Below are positions 42,200 to 57,000 of a DNA stretch of 64,000 bases, in pieces. Position numbers and translations under genes: made by a program. Source of the stretch: Monosporascus cannonballus. Taxonomy: Eukaryota > Ascomycota > Sordariomycetes > Xylariales. Numbering within the stretch: the stretch's first letter is position 1; every line of letters starts with the position of its first letter. The notes beneath the pieces are model-generated. The model was given only the letters and a program-made list of their open reading frames with translations, made no database searches and had not been told where the DNA came from. The DNA lies in assembly GCA_004154925.1 (NCBI GenBank), contig QJNS01000002.1, positions 682,001-746,000 of the forward strand, given 5' to 3'.

Positions 42200-43524
42200 A
42201 TGTTACAGCAAGCAAGTGCACCCGTCAAAGCCCAGGGTGCAACCATAGTCTGCAATGGCGAGGTGGTGGAGTGGTTGACCTTGCAGGCCGATATAGCCGG
42301 CCCCGGTGTTAGTCCGCCCCCTCGCCCAAGACACGTGATGCCATATCAACATCATCAAGTTAGGACACTGCTAACCCGACTACCTCGTAGGCGATTGTCG
42401 CATTCACGATGGAGGCAGCTCTAGTAACGACCTACATCCTGCTGCTGCGAGTCCCCTTCTTCAACTCCTCGCCCAGGGTCAGCAGCGTGCGGCGGCGGTT
42501 CCTCGACGCAGCGCGCGGGTCCCTGCACGATATGTTCCTCGCGGCGGTGGTTCTCGCAGCCGGGGTGCTGATTGCGGCGGCGCTGGGGCGGAGCCAGAAG
42601 CTGAGCGACCCGGCGACGGCGGACGACCCGGCCGTCGAAGCCGGCAGCACCGTGCTGCTGCTCGTGACGACGTTCTGCATCAACCCCGTGCTCCTGCTGT
42701 ACGCGTTGCTCGGCTGCGGCGGTTACCGCCGCCGCTGGCTGGCGAGGGGCATCACATTCGTCTCGTGGATCGCCTGGGTCCTCAGCCAGACCCTGCGTAT
42801 CTTCAGCAGCAGAGCCTGGCGCGACGGCCTGGGCTTCGCACCGGGCTCCACGATCGGCGAGCTCATCCAGTGGGATGATCGCAATCACAAGTACCCCGGG
42901 TGCACGTATGGTCTGCAAGAGGGGAGAGGGAGTCCGATCCGTAAGCAATCTCTGTGATGGTTTCTTAACCTCGAGCCACGAGTGCATCGGTCCAGTTGAA
43001 GGCCCCAGGAGTTGAGAGTCCTTAAAACACACAAGACTTAATTTCCAAGTTCCCCTTTAGTTGATTAGTAAAGGCGTGTGCTAACTGAAGATATGGCAGT
43101 GCTGTGGATCTGCTTCTGGGTCACGCTCATACTACCAGCACTATATTCCGTGTACGTCTTAGTGACGAGCGTGATGGCATTGTTCGGGTTCGGGATAAAA
43201 TACGGGGGCCACCTAAGGCGGCCGAGGTGGCGGCTCTTCGAGCGCATCGTCTCCGGCGCCACAATGTTCTTCAGCTTCGTGGGCATGTGGGACGCGCTTG
43301 GGATCCTGCTATACATCCACGTACAGACCCTCGGGACCTCCTGGGATCTCGGCCAGATCCTCGCCCTAGGGACTTGGATACCGGTGTTATTCGAGTTCAT
43401 CTACATCTTCATACGTAAGTTGTCCGTATCCTGGACCTGCTGGCGGCTCCGTTAACACACCCCTGAAGTGGGTATCCCGAGCATTCTAGAGATAAGGGTG
43501 CCGCAGAACCAAATACAATCGTAA
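42200..43524 (+). CDS. seven-helix integral membrane protein, fungal, function unknown
   Basis: Four exons, 42200-42307, 42391-42940, 43100-43414 and 43469-43524, give 342 residues. Introns start GTTAGT, GTAAGC and GTAAGT. The first two have GCTAAC branch sites 16-20 bases before the acceptor; all joins keep one frame. The N-terminal exon has a cysteine and ADIAGPG just before the first helix, a layout I associate with a family of fungus-specific multi-helix proteins. Helices are at about residues 37-58, 82-101, 122-143, 155-175, 220-248, 269-294 and 303-325. There is no cleavable signal peptide, and the short tail ends IPSILEIRVPQNQIQS. It probably sits in the plasma membrane or an internal membrane, perhaps as a receptor-like or sensor protein, but no ligand or motif identifies it. 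The last exon is the least certain: if its intron is retained the protein ends 14 codons later at 43455. Confidence 0.7.
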
Positions 43525-44342
43525 GGTCCGCAAATGATAAATGCATACCACAGCCGGAATAAAGAGACCAGAGGCTTGACCACGAGGTCTCCAGACGCGT
43601 TAAATGTAAGCGAGGGCAGTAGGCGGATGTGGCCTGCCCCTAGTCCCTCGCCAGGGCCTTTGACATAGCTCCGAAATATCATTAACCGTATAAATGTTTC
43701 TATCGCCTCCGCGGCGCGTGTAATTCTTGTGAGAAAGGCTACACAAACTTAAGACGGTTGGATTTACTTAATCGGGCTATGGCAAGCCAACAGCCCATAA
43801 GGTGCAATAGCGACAACGAGTGAGTGTGCTTGCCTTCATGCCCTTCCACGATCTACGACACTGAACTCTTGATAGCCCTGGGGCTTTTGCGTCTATACTG
43901 ACAATCCCCGCTCGCATGGTTTGATTTCAAGCTCCGCTAATGCAGTGAGAGGAGGAATTGGAAATGATCAGGGGGAATCCCGTTGTAGGATGGATGGTAA
44001 TTATTGGGGTTCATTTCAGGTTACGGTCGGTAACTCTGTAACTTAGAAAAGTTTGCTTACCCACACAAATACAACATGTTGCCCATTTATTATCTGATCA
44101 TATGTTTACCTTCCATTAGTGTGTGCTCTTCTACTGGTAGCACTTAACAAATGAAAGTCATGTGTCGGACATGCAAAGTCAAACACCATAGAAAGATCAT
44201 ATATTCTCGACAATGCGCATATTTGACCGAGGACTTCATTGCAACCCTTGTCTAAATGCTATTCATGTTTCATTTCTGCCATCAGCTTTATCACGCTACA
44301 TTTCAGCAACGGGATTCGTAGCTGTTGCTATTCCCAGGTTAG
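43525..44342. other. region between convergent genes
   Basis: About 820 bases between the ends of the membrane-protein gene (+) and the superoxide dismutase gene (-). No gene is seen. Both 3' untranslated regions should fall here. Confidence 0.55.
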
Positions 44343-45061
44343 TTACATGTTGGCCTTGAGAACCTTGAAGGCATCCTCGCGAGCCCCCTCGAACCTCGTC
44401 TCAGCCGTCTTCCAGTTGATCACCTTCCAGATGTTCTCGACGTAAGCGGCCTTGCCGTTAAGGTACTGCAGGTAGTAGGCGTGCTCCCACATGTCGACGC
44501 CGAACAGGGGCGTGTCGCCGACGACGACGGCCTCCTGGTTCGCCAGGGTCACGATCCTCAGCTGGCCCGTGGCGGCCTCCTTGACGAGCCATCCCCAGCC
44601 GCTGCCCTGGATGCCCAGGAGGGCGGTCGAGAAGACGTCCTTGAACTTGTCGACAGAGCCCCAGGTCGAGGCGATGGCGGCCTTCAGCTTGGGCGCCGCG
44701 TCGTCGATACGGGCTTCGGCCGAGGAGGCGGGCGCCAGGTTCTCCCAGAACAGCGAGTGGTTGATGTGGCCACCGCCGTTGAAGCGGATGGCGGAGAGCT
44801 GGGCCTGCGAGTCTTGGAGTCTGCCCTGCGAGAGAGCGGTGGCCGATGCCTCGAGGGCCTTGTTCAGGTTGGTGATGTAGGTCTGGTGGTGCTTCTGGTG
44901 GTGGAGCTCCATGATCTGCTTGGAGATGCTGGGCTCTAGAGCCTTACCACGGTAAACGAGTCAGGACGCTGGTCGCAGCAACCGTCAATGGTTCTCGGGA
45001 GGGAAGCACTCACGTCGTACGCGTACGGCAGCTGCGGCAGCTTGTATGTTGTGACCGACAT
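44343..45061 (-). CDS. superoxide dismutase, Mn type, without targeting presequence
   Basis: Two exons on the minus strand, 45061-45014 and 44942-44343, give 215 residues. The 71-base intron starts GTGAGT, has a CTGAC branch word and ends TAAG. It joins LPYAYD to ALEPSISKQIMELHH, the canonical first helix. The enzyme converts superoxide to hydrogen peroxide and oxygen. All metal ligands are present: H30 (MELHHQKHH), H78 (GGHINHSLFW), D166 and H170 (GVDMWEHAYY). Q152 in the ANQ motif is the position typical of manganese enzymes. GIQGSGWGWL and the EHAYYLQYLNGK block are intact. The start has AAA before ATG and leaves only eight residues before LPYAYD, so no mitochondrial or secretory signal fits: a cytosolic enzyme is most likely. 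The length fits the cytosolic Mn-type class of ascomycetes. Confidence 0.95.
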
Positions 45062-48000
45062 TTTGGCGACTGTGCCACAGAATGGGTATATCAACCGCAC
45101 TTGAGTCTCAGGATATCTAGTCGGAAGGGTCCGTATATTTGATGCCTTCTCGCGGCAGATTCGGTAGGTGGCTACGTGGAATGTGAGAATATCGTATCCC
45201 GAGGTTGAAGATGGGCGCTCTAGGAAGTCCCCCGAGGAAGTTCCCCCCCTCTCCCCCTCCAACCGCCTGGCCGTGGTCATCTCAGCAGTAGGGGGACGTC
45301 AAGGTCCTCAACCCCGCTCCGTTATGTAACACCCTCAGGTTTTGACAATGACGGTGATGTCCGTCATCCGTTGGTCAAATGCCGCAAACCTGCTCATCTC
45401 ACTTCATAGTGTAGTATATGGAGATCGTCAACCCGGTGAGCGGGTTCTCTCATTGGTTGAAGGTGAGGTTTCTGTCCCACTCAATCCGTCCTACCCTCAA
45501 CCTTATCGTACTTTCCTCCCATATGATGGGCGAAGGGGAAAATGATGTTGTTCCTATCACTAATGACTTCACCCATATGTCACCAATTAGGCTCTTGATA
45601 GCACCTACTAGATGCTACAACTCGGGTCGCCATGAAAAGAGTCCAGCCAGCCCTCGAATCATTCCACTCCATCCAGTGGCCTACACACCTATGCCAGTAG
45701 CAACGGCGGATAGTCAGGAAAGACAGCAACGAAACATGGAAGGAAATGATTTGGAGACGAATTTATTCTAGACAAGAACACGGATGAGAAGTATATAACC
45801 TTTCCGCGTCTCGGAATCAACACCCAATGATCTATAACCACAGGAGCATATCAAATAAACAACCGGTCGAAGTACCCGTATCATTAACCCAGCAGCCCCT
45901 AAACTCCCGAGGAAGTACAAACCCACGGAAGACATCATGACCGCTCATTAACATCGATGCAAGACCAATTCCTTCTGGTATCGTAGTCTAATATGAAAGT
46001 TGAATACTCGCGAACGTATTAACCCTTGTGACCCTCCGACGCAGGAGATCGGCTTGGCCTGGACTGAGGAGTGCAGTCCATATTCCCGTCCACGGTCGAG
46101 TCTGGGGTGTTGATGGGCGTGCAGTCAGCCGAGTCCGTATCATCCTTATCGTCAGACCCGGACTCGGCATCCTTGTTCTGGTCCCTACTCCCGTCTCGTG
46201 TATCACCGTCGGCCTTCTCGGCCTTGGTTTCTGCGTCCGCATCATTCTTCTGGTCGTTGTCGACGACCATCTTATGCTTCACGACAGCACCGCCGTCGAT
46301 GATCTCGACCTCGTCCGTGGCCTTCTTGTCGCTGTCGACCTTCTTCTCCATGCGCTCGCCGCCGGCGTTGGCCTGCGCGTTGTCGATGTCGGCCGCGCCC
46401 TTCTCGCCCATGCCGTTCTCGGACAGCTCGCCGCCCTCCATGACGATGTGCAGCTGCAGGTCCTGGTCCTTAGAGTACACGCGGAAGCCGACAATGCAGA
46501 CGGCGCTCCATGGGTCCGGGAGCGCCGACTCGCCGTCGCTCTCGACCACGGCGTCGTTGTTGTTCGCCGGCGGTGGCGGCGCCGCCATCCGCGGCTTCTT
46601 GGACATGTCGTCCGACGAGTACATGAGCTCCCAGTCCTCGACGGGGCTGTCCGATGAGTCGCATTCCGAGTCGTAGGCGGGCGGGCTCGGCGCTGGTGCC
46701 GCGTCCTTCTTCTCTTCCTTCGTCTCTTTCTTCGTCTCTTCCTTCGTCTCTTCCTTCGTCTCTTCCTTCGTCTCTTCCTTCGTCCCTTTCTTCGTCTCTT
46801 TCTTCTCTTCCTTCTTCTCATCCCCAGCGGTATTATCTGTTACCGGGACTGGCCCGTCGGATTTCTTCTCAGCCTTCTGCTCGGTCTTTTGGTCGCTCTT
46901 CTCTTCAGGCTTGGTCCCATCCGTAGCGGTTTCCGAGCTCTCGGTCGAGCCCTTGTCACCGGAGTCTGTCTGGACACTCTTGTGCTCGCCAGATTCTTGC
47001 TTGTCAGTCTGCACGGCCGCATCCCTGGGCTTCTCTTCCTCTTTCTGCTTGCGTTCGGCGTCTTCGGCTTCCTCCTTGGCCTTCTTCGCAGCGGCCTCGA
47101 CCTCTTCCTTCTTCTTCTTCTCAGCGGCGTCCGCCTCCCGGCGCCTGTCCCGCTTCTCCTGGTTCTTCTTCTGCTGCTTCTTGTTGATGTCGCGGTTGAT
47201 GTGGCGCTTCTCCCACAGCTTGCGTCTCTCCGCCATGCGCGACGCACTAGCCTTCTTGCTGTTCTGCGTCTTGCGGAGCTTGGCCACCTGCTCGAGATGT
47301 GCGACTCCCTTGCTGTGCGCCAAGTCGTAGGCGTAGCCGACCTGGGCTAGCTTTTCGTTCTCGACACGCTTGCGGCACTCGCGCTTAACGACGTCCTCAA
47401 TGGACGGGAAATCCGTGTCGCGCTCGCCGACGATGCTGACCCAGACAGAGTAGTTGCCAGGCTCCATGGAAGGTAGCTCGATCGAAATGGAGCGATCCAT
47501 GAGGTAATTACCGTGTGATCTGACGATATAGTCTTCCGCATCCGGCCGACCTTGTTCGTGAACTCGGAAGTGCAGTCGGAAGTTGTACTGGCCGTGCAGA
47601 CCTTTGTAATACCGGTTGTCGAGCTGCTGTAGAACGAGGATCAGGGGCGACTCCTTGGTAAGCTTTATGTGGAATTTCTCATTCCACTGCGGCTTCCACG
47701 GGACCTCCACGCCGATCCAGCGCTGGCAGCATCGCCAGTCAGGGTCTCGGAACAGGCGGGTCCGGTCGAAGTGCTGATATTTCTCGAGCAGGTCCTCGTA
47801 AGTTATCCAAAAGACTGAGTCTTCGCCAAACTCATGATTGAGCTCTTCCTTCACTTCTCTGTTCCATTCCTTAGACCCGTCGGACCATGCGCCTTCCCAG
47901 ATACCCTTTCGCGTCTTACCCCAAGGATTCCTGCCCATCATTAGCGCTAGGCTTTAGGAATTTCTTTTGCTTTCAGTATACCTACCGCAGTTTGACAAGC

Positions 48001-51000
48001 CGCTCGCCGGTCTTAAGTGTTCTAGCATCCATCACGACGTAAGCGTGACCTTCTCGGATGCCGTTTCTCTCACCGTATCCGCCATCCAACAACCCGGTGG
48101 AGCACCCAAACAAGAACTCCGTGTTCACCTTGCTGAGCTCGTTCTCCCAGAATCCGTCCAGATCGAGGATATCGGAAGCTAAAAGCTCAGTGGTGACACC
48201 GCCGGACAGGTCCTCCAAACCTTCGCCAATCCAGCCGCCCGATAGCGAAGCATAGTCGCCGTGAGCTTTGGCGTACGCCTTCTCTATTAATGGAACCCAC
48301 GTCTCATTCTGATCCTTGTTCTGGCCGAAGAACAGCGCCTTCGAGCCGGTCTGGTACGTCTTGCGGTACACACGCTCAGGGTGGTCGCGATCGAGCTGGT
48401 TCAACAGATCCCGCTGCATACTCGGCGAATCCCAATTCGGCGAGGTGAGGTAGAGCTTATCGTCCACAATGGAGTAGATCCATTCACCATCCCGGTGGAA
48501 GACGAAACCGTAGACACCAATCTCTGTCGTACCCGTCAGCTATCCAACCCGAGAATCACTAATGACCGCCGCGAGGGCCACTCACTGGTGTCGTATTCTA
48601 CGCAAACGCGCTTGATGCCATCTTCCACATTAGCGAGCGCGCTCAGACTCGCTATGAACCAACAGTTACCAAGCGCGCCTTGCTTAACGTCGCCAGCCCC
48701 GCAATCTTTCATGAACGTGGGCTTTTCGAAGATCTCGTGCACGCGCTTGACCGCCTTCGGCACCGCCGTGCTGCTGCTGAGCCGGGGTCCCGAGATGTCA
48801 AACTTGTTCGATCCTAGATAGTTCAGGCAGTTCCCTTTAACCATCTTCAGGTCCCAGTCCTGTTACGTTATAGACACTCGTCAGCGCACATCGCTCCGCC
48901 TACTGCACGTCTTCCACGAATCGAACTCAGACGCACCAGGTCAAATCCAGGGTCTCTGTAGCGCATGTTGACCCTGCGGCACTCTTGGATGATCTTCTTG
49001 ACTTTGCGCGAGCACTCCTCCCTGGCGCGCTCGTACCCGGCGCATAGGAGCTCGTTGGGCCGCTCGGGGGTGCTGGGCAGAGGCACGGGGTCGAACGGCA
49101 GGATCGCGAGCGCCTTAGTGGGCTGCTTGCTCGCGAACCGCCTCCATATCCTGTTAATGCTCTGCTGCGGCGGTATCTTCCTCTTCTTCTTCTTTTTCTG
49201 GTTCTGGGTGCCGTTGTTGTTCGTGTTCGACTGGCGCGGAGCCTCGTCCGATTCACTGGACGAACTGTATCCGAAGGCCGTGAGGTCTCGTCGGGCCGCA
49301 GAGGCGGGTCGTGCTGTTGGGGAGGTTGAACGTCTAGAAGGCATTGTGGCGATCGACGCTGAATGCAAAAATATGTACTTTGAAACAACTATAAAGATTA
49401 ACTATGGCACCTGTCTCGTTCGGGCTCGTCAGTTACACTGATCATACGAAGCCGAGTGCCCGAGGCTCGAGGGAGCGCGGCGTGTGTCTTTAGTTCAATA
49501 AGGCACTGACCGTTGTCAAGCGGGCATCCGATCATCTGGCGAGTGAGATGCCACTTACAACAATGTAACACGGGGTGACCTCTCGAATCTCGAGAGGTCC
49601 TAAAAGGAATGATTGTCTCGTCCGACGAGATGAAGCTATCGAGAGAAGGCTGCCTCACGTAAACGGCTCGAGGCTTCGAGGGAGGGAGTCGAACGACGGT
49701 GGTTGGTTACCTCCTCGCAAGGCGGATACGACGAAAGGAGACTGCAAATGAGGAATACAGGAAGAAGGAACGCGCACAGCCCAGTCACACCGACATTCAA
49801 GGCAAGAGAGTGAAGAGGCGTTCAGGGGACTAGCCCTCCAAGCCTCCATGATTGGACAGCCAGGACGCTGCATGGCGAGGCGTAAGCATTCGCGCGTGGG
49901 GATCCCGAATCAGTCTCTACGGCCTGGGGCGGTTACTACCACATACTACTACTAGTGCGAGATAATGCTATCTGAGGTGTGGAGATACGAAGGGTCTGGA
50001 TAACGCCCGAGACGGAAAAGATCAGGGTCGTCTGTCCGTGGATGATTTCACCGCAGAAAAGGCGAAACCACCAGAGCCGGCCAATGAGGTTCCAGGCCGA
50101 TTAGCGGAGGGGGCGAGCTGACATAGAAGAGAAGCGGCAGCCAGCTCGCTCAAGACTCGTTCTTTCGTTAGGAATAGGCCCCCAAGTGGATAAGGGCAAA
50201 ATAGACCGATCGCCGGCGGGGAATTGGCAATCCAAGGGACCGCCTTCTGGGAGATTCTGGAACTCCGGATTCGCAATGCCCCCTGTTCTTTTGGTGCCTT
50301 TCCTTCGAGTGTACTGTAGCTCGGAGATGGTCTCGTTGCCACCAACAGCCGATTACACACAGAAGACTTGATGATCCCTTTTTCGTGATATCTTATTTCC
50401 GTCTCTGGGTCATATCTTGTGAGTTGACATGCACGGATGAGCTAAGCCAGCGATGAGAAATCCCCGGACCTCAACTACCCCAACGGCCCGTGTCTTACTC
50501 GACCCGCAAGCAAATGCAGGCAGGCCGCCGACATGGTGTGTAATGCATTTGCAGATGGCAACAGGAGCGCAACGTGTCTCGAAGCGGTTAAGACACAGGA
50601 GATCTTAGAGCTGCAATCTGGTTCTCATGGCTTGGGGGGGGGGGGGGGGGGCGCGCGGGCGGGCGCGGCGGCGGGNNNNNNNNNNTTGGTTGGCCCCCCC
50701 CCCCCCCCCAAGAAACTCCTAGTCGGTAAGGTCGGAAGTGCTGGATTTAGACGGCTTGTGGACTCCCGGTGCCGGCACTCCCTTGTCAGTTGGAGCATGC
50801 TCCACGATCTGGGTTTTGCCCCAATTTTACTCGATCCGACCGCTCCCCAGCCTTAACATGGTGCGTGATATGAAGCGAGGTGACCTGAGAGTCAACCTCA
50901 AAGACAGCGAGCAATCAATCCTAGATAATAGCAATCGGCAAATATGTATTGAGAAAAAAAAACTGCTGTCAGTATCCTCTTCATTGCCATGTTATTTTCG

Positions 51001-54000
51001 TATTTACATGCTGCCGAAAAGGACTCGTTAATGATGTTGTGCCTCGTGTGGTGGGATATGGAGAGGTTGGGGGTAGCGCATTGCGTTACTACTTGTTACT
51101 CAGACTGCATTGCAGAGTGGCAAGCTAGGCACACTCAATTCATGCAGGATGGCTAACTCACGGGCTCTTTACATAACTTCAAGGGAATTCCGCACTGCAC
51201 GAATCGAACCGACCATCGTGTACGAGGTAATGCATGTTGTGAGTGATCCAACGCGACATCGGGCCAAAGAGCACGATTAATGAATCGCTGCGAAGAGTCT
51301 TCGAGAAGCAATCCTCCGCCTTGCGTTTGCGCTCTAATGACGCCTTTTAAGCTTTTAAACACAGTCGTGATGGGGCAAATTGCGGTTCCCAGTGCTCGGA
51401 CTCTTCCTCCATAGCATGTGGGCGAAAAGGCTTCCCTCCCGCGCTAAACCCCCAGTCCCCATCTCAGCCGCAGGGTATCGCGCTTGGGTCCAGGGCCCTT
51501 TGCGCTACTAATGCCGTGACCGGGTTGCAGTCGCACCGCTACTCAATATGCGTAGGATCTCCAAACATGGTAACTGTCCTACATTGTACAGCAGTGCGGA
51601 TCTCAGGTCGGTCCAATGGATTCGGACTACGATGCGGATGTAGCGAAACGAGCGCCCCTCAGATTTTCTGTGAACCCGTCTGTGAACCACGACTGCGGCA
51701 CCCGATGCAACCGCCCCTTTGGCGACGTGCCGAACCTCTACCTTCCTCGTCTGCCTCGTCCACGACGCCTCGTCCGTCCGACATGATCTCCTTCTCGCTT
51801 GTAGTTCTCTCAAGACTTCAGGTTCGCAGACCCATTATTAGTACTACTTACCGGGCGAGCGAGCAAGCCACTGGATCCTGATGTCTCTCCACTCAGAGCG
51901 GCAACACCGATGTACTGTCAGTGGACAAAGTCCAAGAAAGTGTTATGTCCGCAGCAACTACGGCCACAAAGCGGCGCATATGCCTTATGGCCGTGTCGGG
52001 CCGGAGTTCTCCGTATTTGGAACGACTGTTTCGGCCCCTAGCATTTGAAACGGGATGGAACGGAATGACCAGCATGAACCCCACAGATCGGATGCATCTG
52101 AACTGCCTTCTTATGATCGCGTGGAGAGTCCTACGAGTTCTACCGAGTTTATCAAGTCGAGAGCCTTGTCCCTACTCGCTGCGTGATCATGTTGAAGTTG
52201 TCAGCTCACTAGGCAGAAGAGGAAGCAACTGCAGGAAACCTCTCCACCAATATACGCTAGGTCTGTTACCAAGCCTCTATGGGTAAAAATTAAGAAAGAG
52301 GGCGCGCACAACGCTTTGCGTTTCATTCAGCTTGCCAGCGTCAAGGTAATCGCACCTCAGCCACTCAAGAGGTAGCCTGCAGTGCAAAGCATGGAGTGAG
52401 TGGATGAAGAGTCTTCTGCAAGCCGGCCATGTTTCGGCGCTCCCAGTGCGAGGCAGATTCGCTCTCTAATGCTACTATTTTTGAATTTCAAAGAGCAAGG
52501 CTGGGAATGTATGAAATTTAATAGTATCCCGCCATAGTGTGAGGCCTCACATTTTTCGGCACTATTCAGGTTCAACAGAATGCAGAACCTGTATCTGACA
52601 GTGTATCTGAAAGGCAACCCCGATCCTCCGCGCTTCCCCGCCCTAAGTGATCATCATGCTCAATTTCTTCCTACCCTCCATGCGTTGAGCCGTTCTCAAT
52701 GGCCTTCGTCAGCAAAGCAGCTTATGGAATCCATCATCCCTTGACTGGTGGTAGCTGTAGTCCCAGTCACTTCCGATATCCCGCGTTACTCCTCATACGG
52801 CGCCGAATAGACTATTCTGGGTTGTTTAAGGTCCAGATTAGCAGGTCATATTATAGCAACTTAGTAGAAGAGTGACACATCTGCGACATGACCGGAGCTG
52901 AAATCATTCGTATCTAAAGGATAGTGTGGTATTGTGTGGGAGTGTTAATGTCGCTAAGTCGCCAACAACGACGTTATCTCGCGGTATATCACGGTACAGC
53001 GGTTTGAGATCTCGTATTGTTAAATAGAGCTTGAATACTTATTAGACCCCATAATAAGCCTACCAGCCTTAAGGGCTTGGGGGTTATAGAAAGACACAGA
53101 GATGCGAGCTGTCTTACCCCTATTGTGACCCCTGTTCCCCCGTTGTCAGGGAAAATGGTAAAGTACGGAGTGAGAGGCAGAAGAAGCTGCCCAGCAGGTG
53201 GTTCATAGTATGGGTAGTGAATAGATGACCATTAATGCCTACCCTTTTCTAACTACTCGGGGGCGAAGCCCCCTATATATACACAAACTGGAGCCACACT
53301 GGTGGGTCGCTGGGCCCCGGAAAGGGGGCCGCACCTTGGCACCTGACACCCATATATGCTCCTATGTATCATTCTCAGCTGCCATTCGCTGGGGTTTGCG
53401 GTTCTAGGCTCCTTCACCATATCCTGTACTTTATACATAAACTACCAGAACAAGGCTTTATTTGAGTAAACAGCTATCTTCGCGGTACTAGTGTCTAGCT
53501 ACCAAGTGAGGCTTCGCAAGTGCCTTCTAGTATATGACTAGTAAATTCGGTACACTATAGCATTTGTTCATGAGAGGTATTTCGCCGTCTAGACCAGGCA
53601 CTATATATGATAAGGCGGAAGGACTCACTTTGCGATATTTAGCCACGAGTTGAGGATGAAGAAGGTTCGAAATCATATATATCACCGTCAAGGATCCAGG
53701 GGTATTATAAGGCTACAAATAACAGCTTTTCAGGAGACCGGCAAGGCCCTTGAGGGTGTCCCATATAGAAGGACGCCTCCCCTCCCACGGGCCAATTGTA
53801 GGATTTCATCAGAAAATGAGGCGGTCGAACTGTATTAGTTCAAGCGTTACATTGCTATATATGTTCTCAAAGGTGCCGAAAGTCTGTGACAAAGGCAGTG
53901 AAACCAAAGCAAAAGTTATTTAAAGATGTGATAGTTAGAGTTGATCAGAAGACAAGATTGCATGAAGAATTTGCGAAGTGATAATCGTCTGACTATATTC

Positions 54001-57000
54001 GGGCTTTGAGGAGCGGTGGCTACCTAGGAAGCTCTCTATATACTGCGGGCTCCCCGGAATAAGGATGTTCCGGGGCGCTTACGTCGCTTGGGCCTTTGAT
54101 GACCAACAAAGCTACCCCTATTTAACAACAAAAGATATATAGATGATTTTCCTATGTTGTAGATGGTCGCTCCGGATCCTTAATGGGAGTGTTCTCATCC
54201 ATTAGGAGACCGCATGAGTCTATTAGGCGGCACTGGCTCTGGCTCTAAGTTTCATATAGGTTATAGAATCTTTACGACCACAACCACAGACAAGGAAGGC
54301 ATGGCTTATACACTCTTCAAATACGGAAATAAAACCGAGACACAGTGCGCCGACACTTTATGGGTAGAGTCGTAATGCTTCTACGTGACATATGTTGTGT
54401 AACGTTACCACGCAAGCCACTATCCGATTTTGCAATGGTGTCATGACCCAACGAGACACGGCCTCCGGAAACGGTCTGCCACGACCCAACCACAGGTGCA
54501 CGGTGGGGCAGGTCACGTGATGGATCACCAGCTTACTGGTGGTGAGCTAGTGAGCCGGATCGCCAACTCACTGGTAGTAAGCTAATAAGCTGGATTACCA
54601 ACTTGCTGATGGTAAGCCAATAAATATAAATAAAAAATATATACTTTTTATTTTTATAATTTAAACAATTTTAATTTATAATATTAATTAATATTAATTA
54701 TTTATAATAATAAGCTATTAAAAGATATAATACAATTATGATATTTATTGCTTAAATTCTTATAATATTTCTATTAATATAAACCCATAAACTTAAAGTT
54801 TAATAATTAATTAAACCGTATAATTTATTATATATTATAAATTTTTGTTTAATAATATCGTTAAAATTCAAGCAATATTTAATATTATTAAAATGTTAAT
54901 TAGTATTTAGAAAACTTTTATTTAATAGCTTTAGATTCGTATTCGAAAATTGGAGAAAAAAATTAACAAATTAAGGTTACGTTATTTGTTTAAGCTTTTT
55001 TCGCCCGCATAAAACCTAAAAAGCCGGAGCCTTATAATGAAAAAAAATAACTTTTAGATTTTTTTAATTTAAGTATAAATTTATTTTCGTTTCCTAGATC
55101 TTAATAACTTAGCAGATCAGGTCCTAATAGTAAAAATATACTTAACGGGAAATACGGCTAATTAGTTTAAGCTTATTGTGACGGCTAAGCGGTTTAACCA
55201 ACTATTAAACCTTAAGTTGACGGGTTTATGTTAGCAGGAGCATCGTGGGAATCTGAGCAATAGATATAATAACGTATTACGTTTCGTAATACCAAAGGTA
55301 TTTTGGGTAATAATGTTTTAATTAACTATTATAAGTTGATATTATTTAAATTATGGAAATAACAAATGTATATATCCTTATTTTAGCTTAAAGTGCTTAA
55401 ATAGCTTAAACTCTTAAGACCTTTAAACTTTTTGAACCTTTTTGCTGGCTTAAGAGGCTTAAAGTGCTTGGCGCCTTAAAACCTTTGAGCTAATTACGTA
55501 ACGTCTTGGCTAGGGTGGGACCCGTTCCTTTTGTAATCTTGACTGTCCGGAAAGAAACCAAGGCCGTTAGGTTATAATACGATCTTTTCCTTTCCAAGAT
55601 TTTTGTCCTTAAAGATCAAATTATTTGTTTGTTAATTTTGGTAAATAACCTTTTTTTTTATATTTATTATGTCGGGTCGTATTAAAAAGTTTCGTTTTCG
55701 TAAACGTATTAAACGTTTTGGTTTCAAAATACCTTTTTGTTTTCGTTACGAAAAGAAAAATACAAAATGTAAAATCGTTCGAGGATCTTTGAAATATGCG
55801 CGATGTATTTATTATGGTAGTCCTTATAACGTTTTTAGGCTTTCGGAAGTTAAGTACCAGAAACTGCTTAACGAAAAAAACCGTTTGGAACGTAAAAAAA
55901 AGTAGGTTTATAAGATGTTACGGGCCGCTGTTAACAAACTGGATCGCCTGCAAAAACAAAGGCGGTTATTTCGTTATCGCGGTATAAAAATGCTTCGTCA
56001 AGGTATTTAAGGTATGGAGGCGATAAAAGAATTCGAGCGTTTAAAAAAGGAATAATAAAAACTGGAAGCCGCCGTTACGGTCGCCACGTTAATATAGGTT
56101 GCGGCTAATTGGCCCGATATTCCGATTATTAATTGGTCGGCTATTAATTTAAATGCGTTTATCGTTATTGGTAAAAGCTTTTTAATAGGCGTTAGGCGCC
56201 CGTAAGGTTTTTGGTTAGTTTTTATGAATTTTCTGAATCCGGGTGCTTTTTCTACTTGATTAGGTATTAAGTAAATCCGTTTTGTTTCCGTATGTCGAAA
56301 GTTTTCTTTATTTTATATGTTATTTCGTCCTTTATTTCTATTTCGTTTTATGCCGTTCGTATCTTAATTATATCCGTTATTAATTCGAATAAGAAAATAT
56401 AAAAAATTGGATAAAGTTTAATTTTTGGTGGAAATTTTAATTAATAGTTATTTTCGAAAATCTTTTTGGCAATTTTATATAAACCAATATATTTGAAATC
56501 GAGCTTTTTACTGGGTTTTTTTGTTTAAATACTTTTGGTAACGAAATAAATTATTTTTTTTTTCGAAAATTAATTTTTTTAACTGTTTTTCGTTATAATA
56601 TTTGCTTATTTTGTTACGTATAAACTTTAATTTTATTTTTATCTCCTAATGTAACTATTTTAATTATTTTGACGTAAAAATTACTTTGATATTAATAAGT
56701 CCGTCGTTACGTAATTTTTTATAAATTTTTGAAATAAACCCGAAATTGGCGTTTGTTAAAGTAATTTTAATATTTTTATAATAAATAATATTATAAGTTA
56801 ACTAGGCGATAAATAATTCTTTAACCTAATTATTCTGTTTATAATTAATGTAATATCGTAAATAAATTTCCAAAGTTTGGTTTGTTCGTTTTATTTATTT
56901 ATCTATTTAAGGTTTAAAAACGTTAAATAATTTATGATTTAGGCCGATCTGTAATATAAAGCCTTATTAAAATTTAAATACAAATGTCGATCCTTTATTT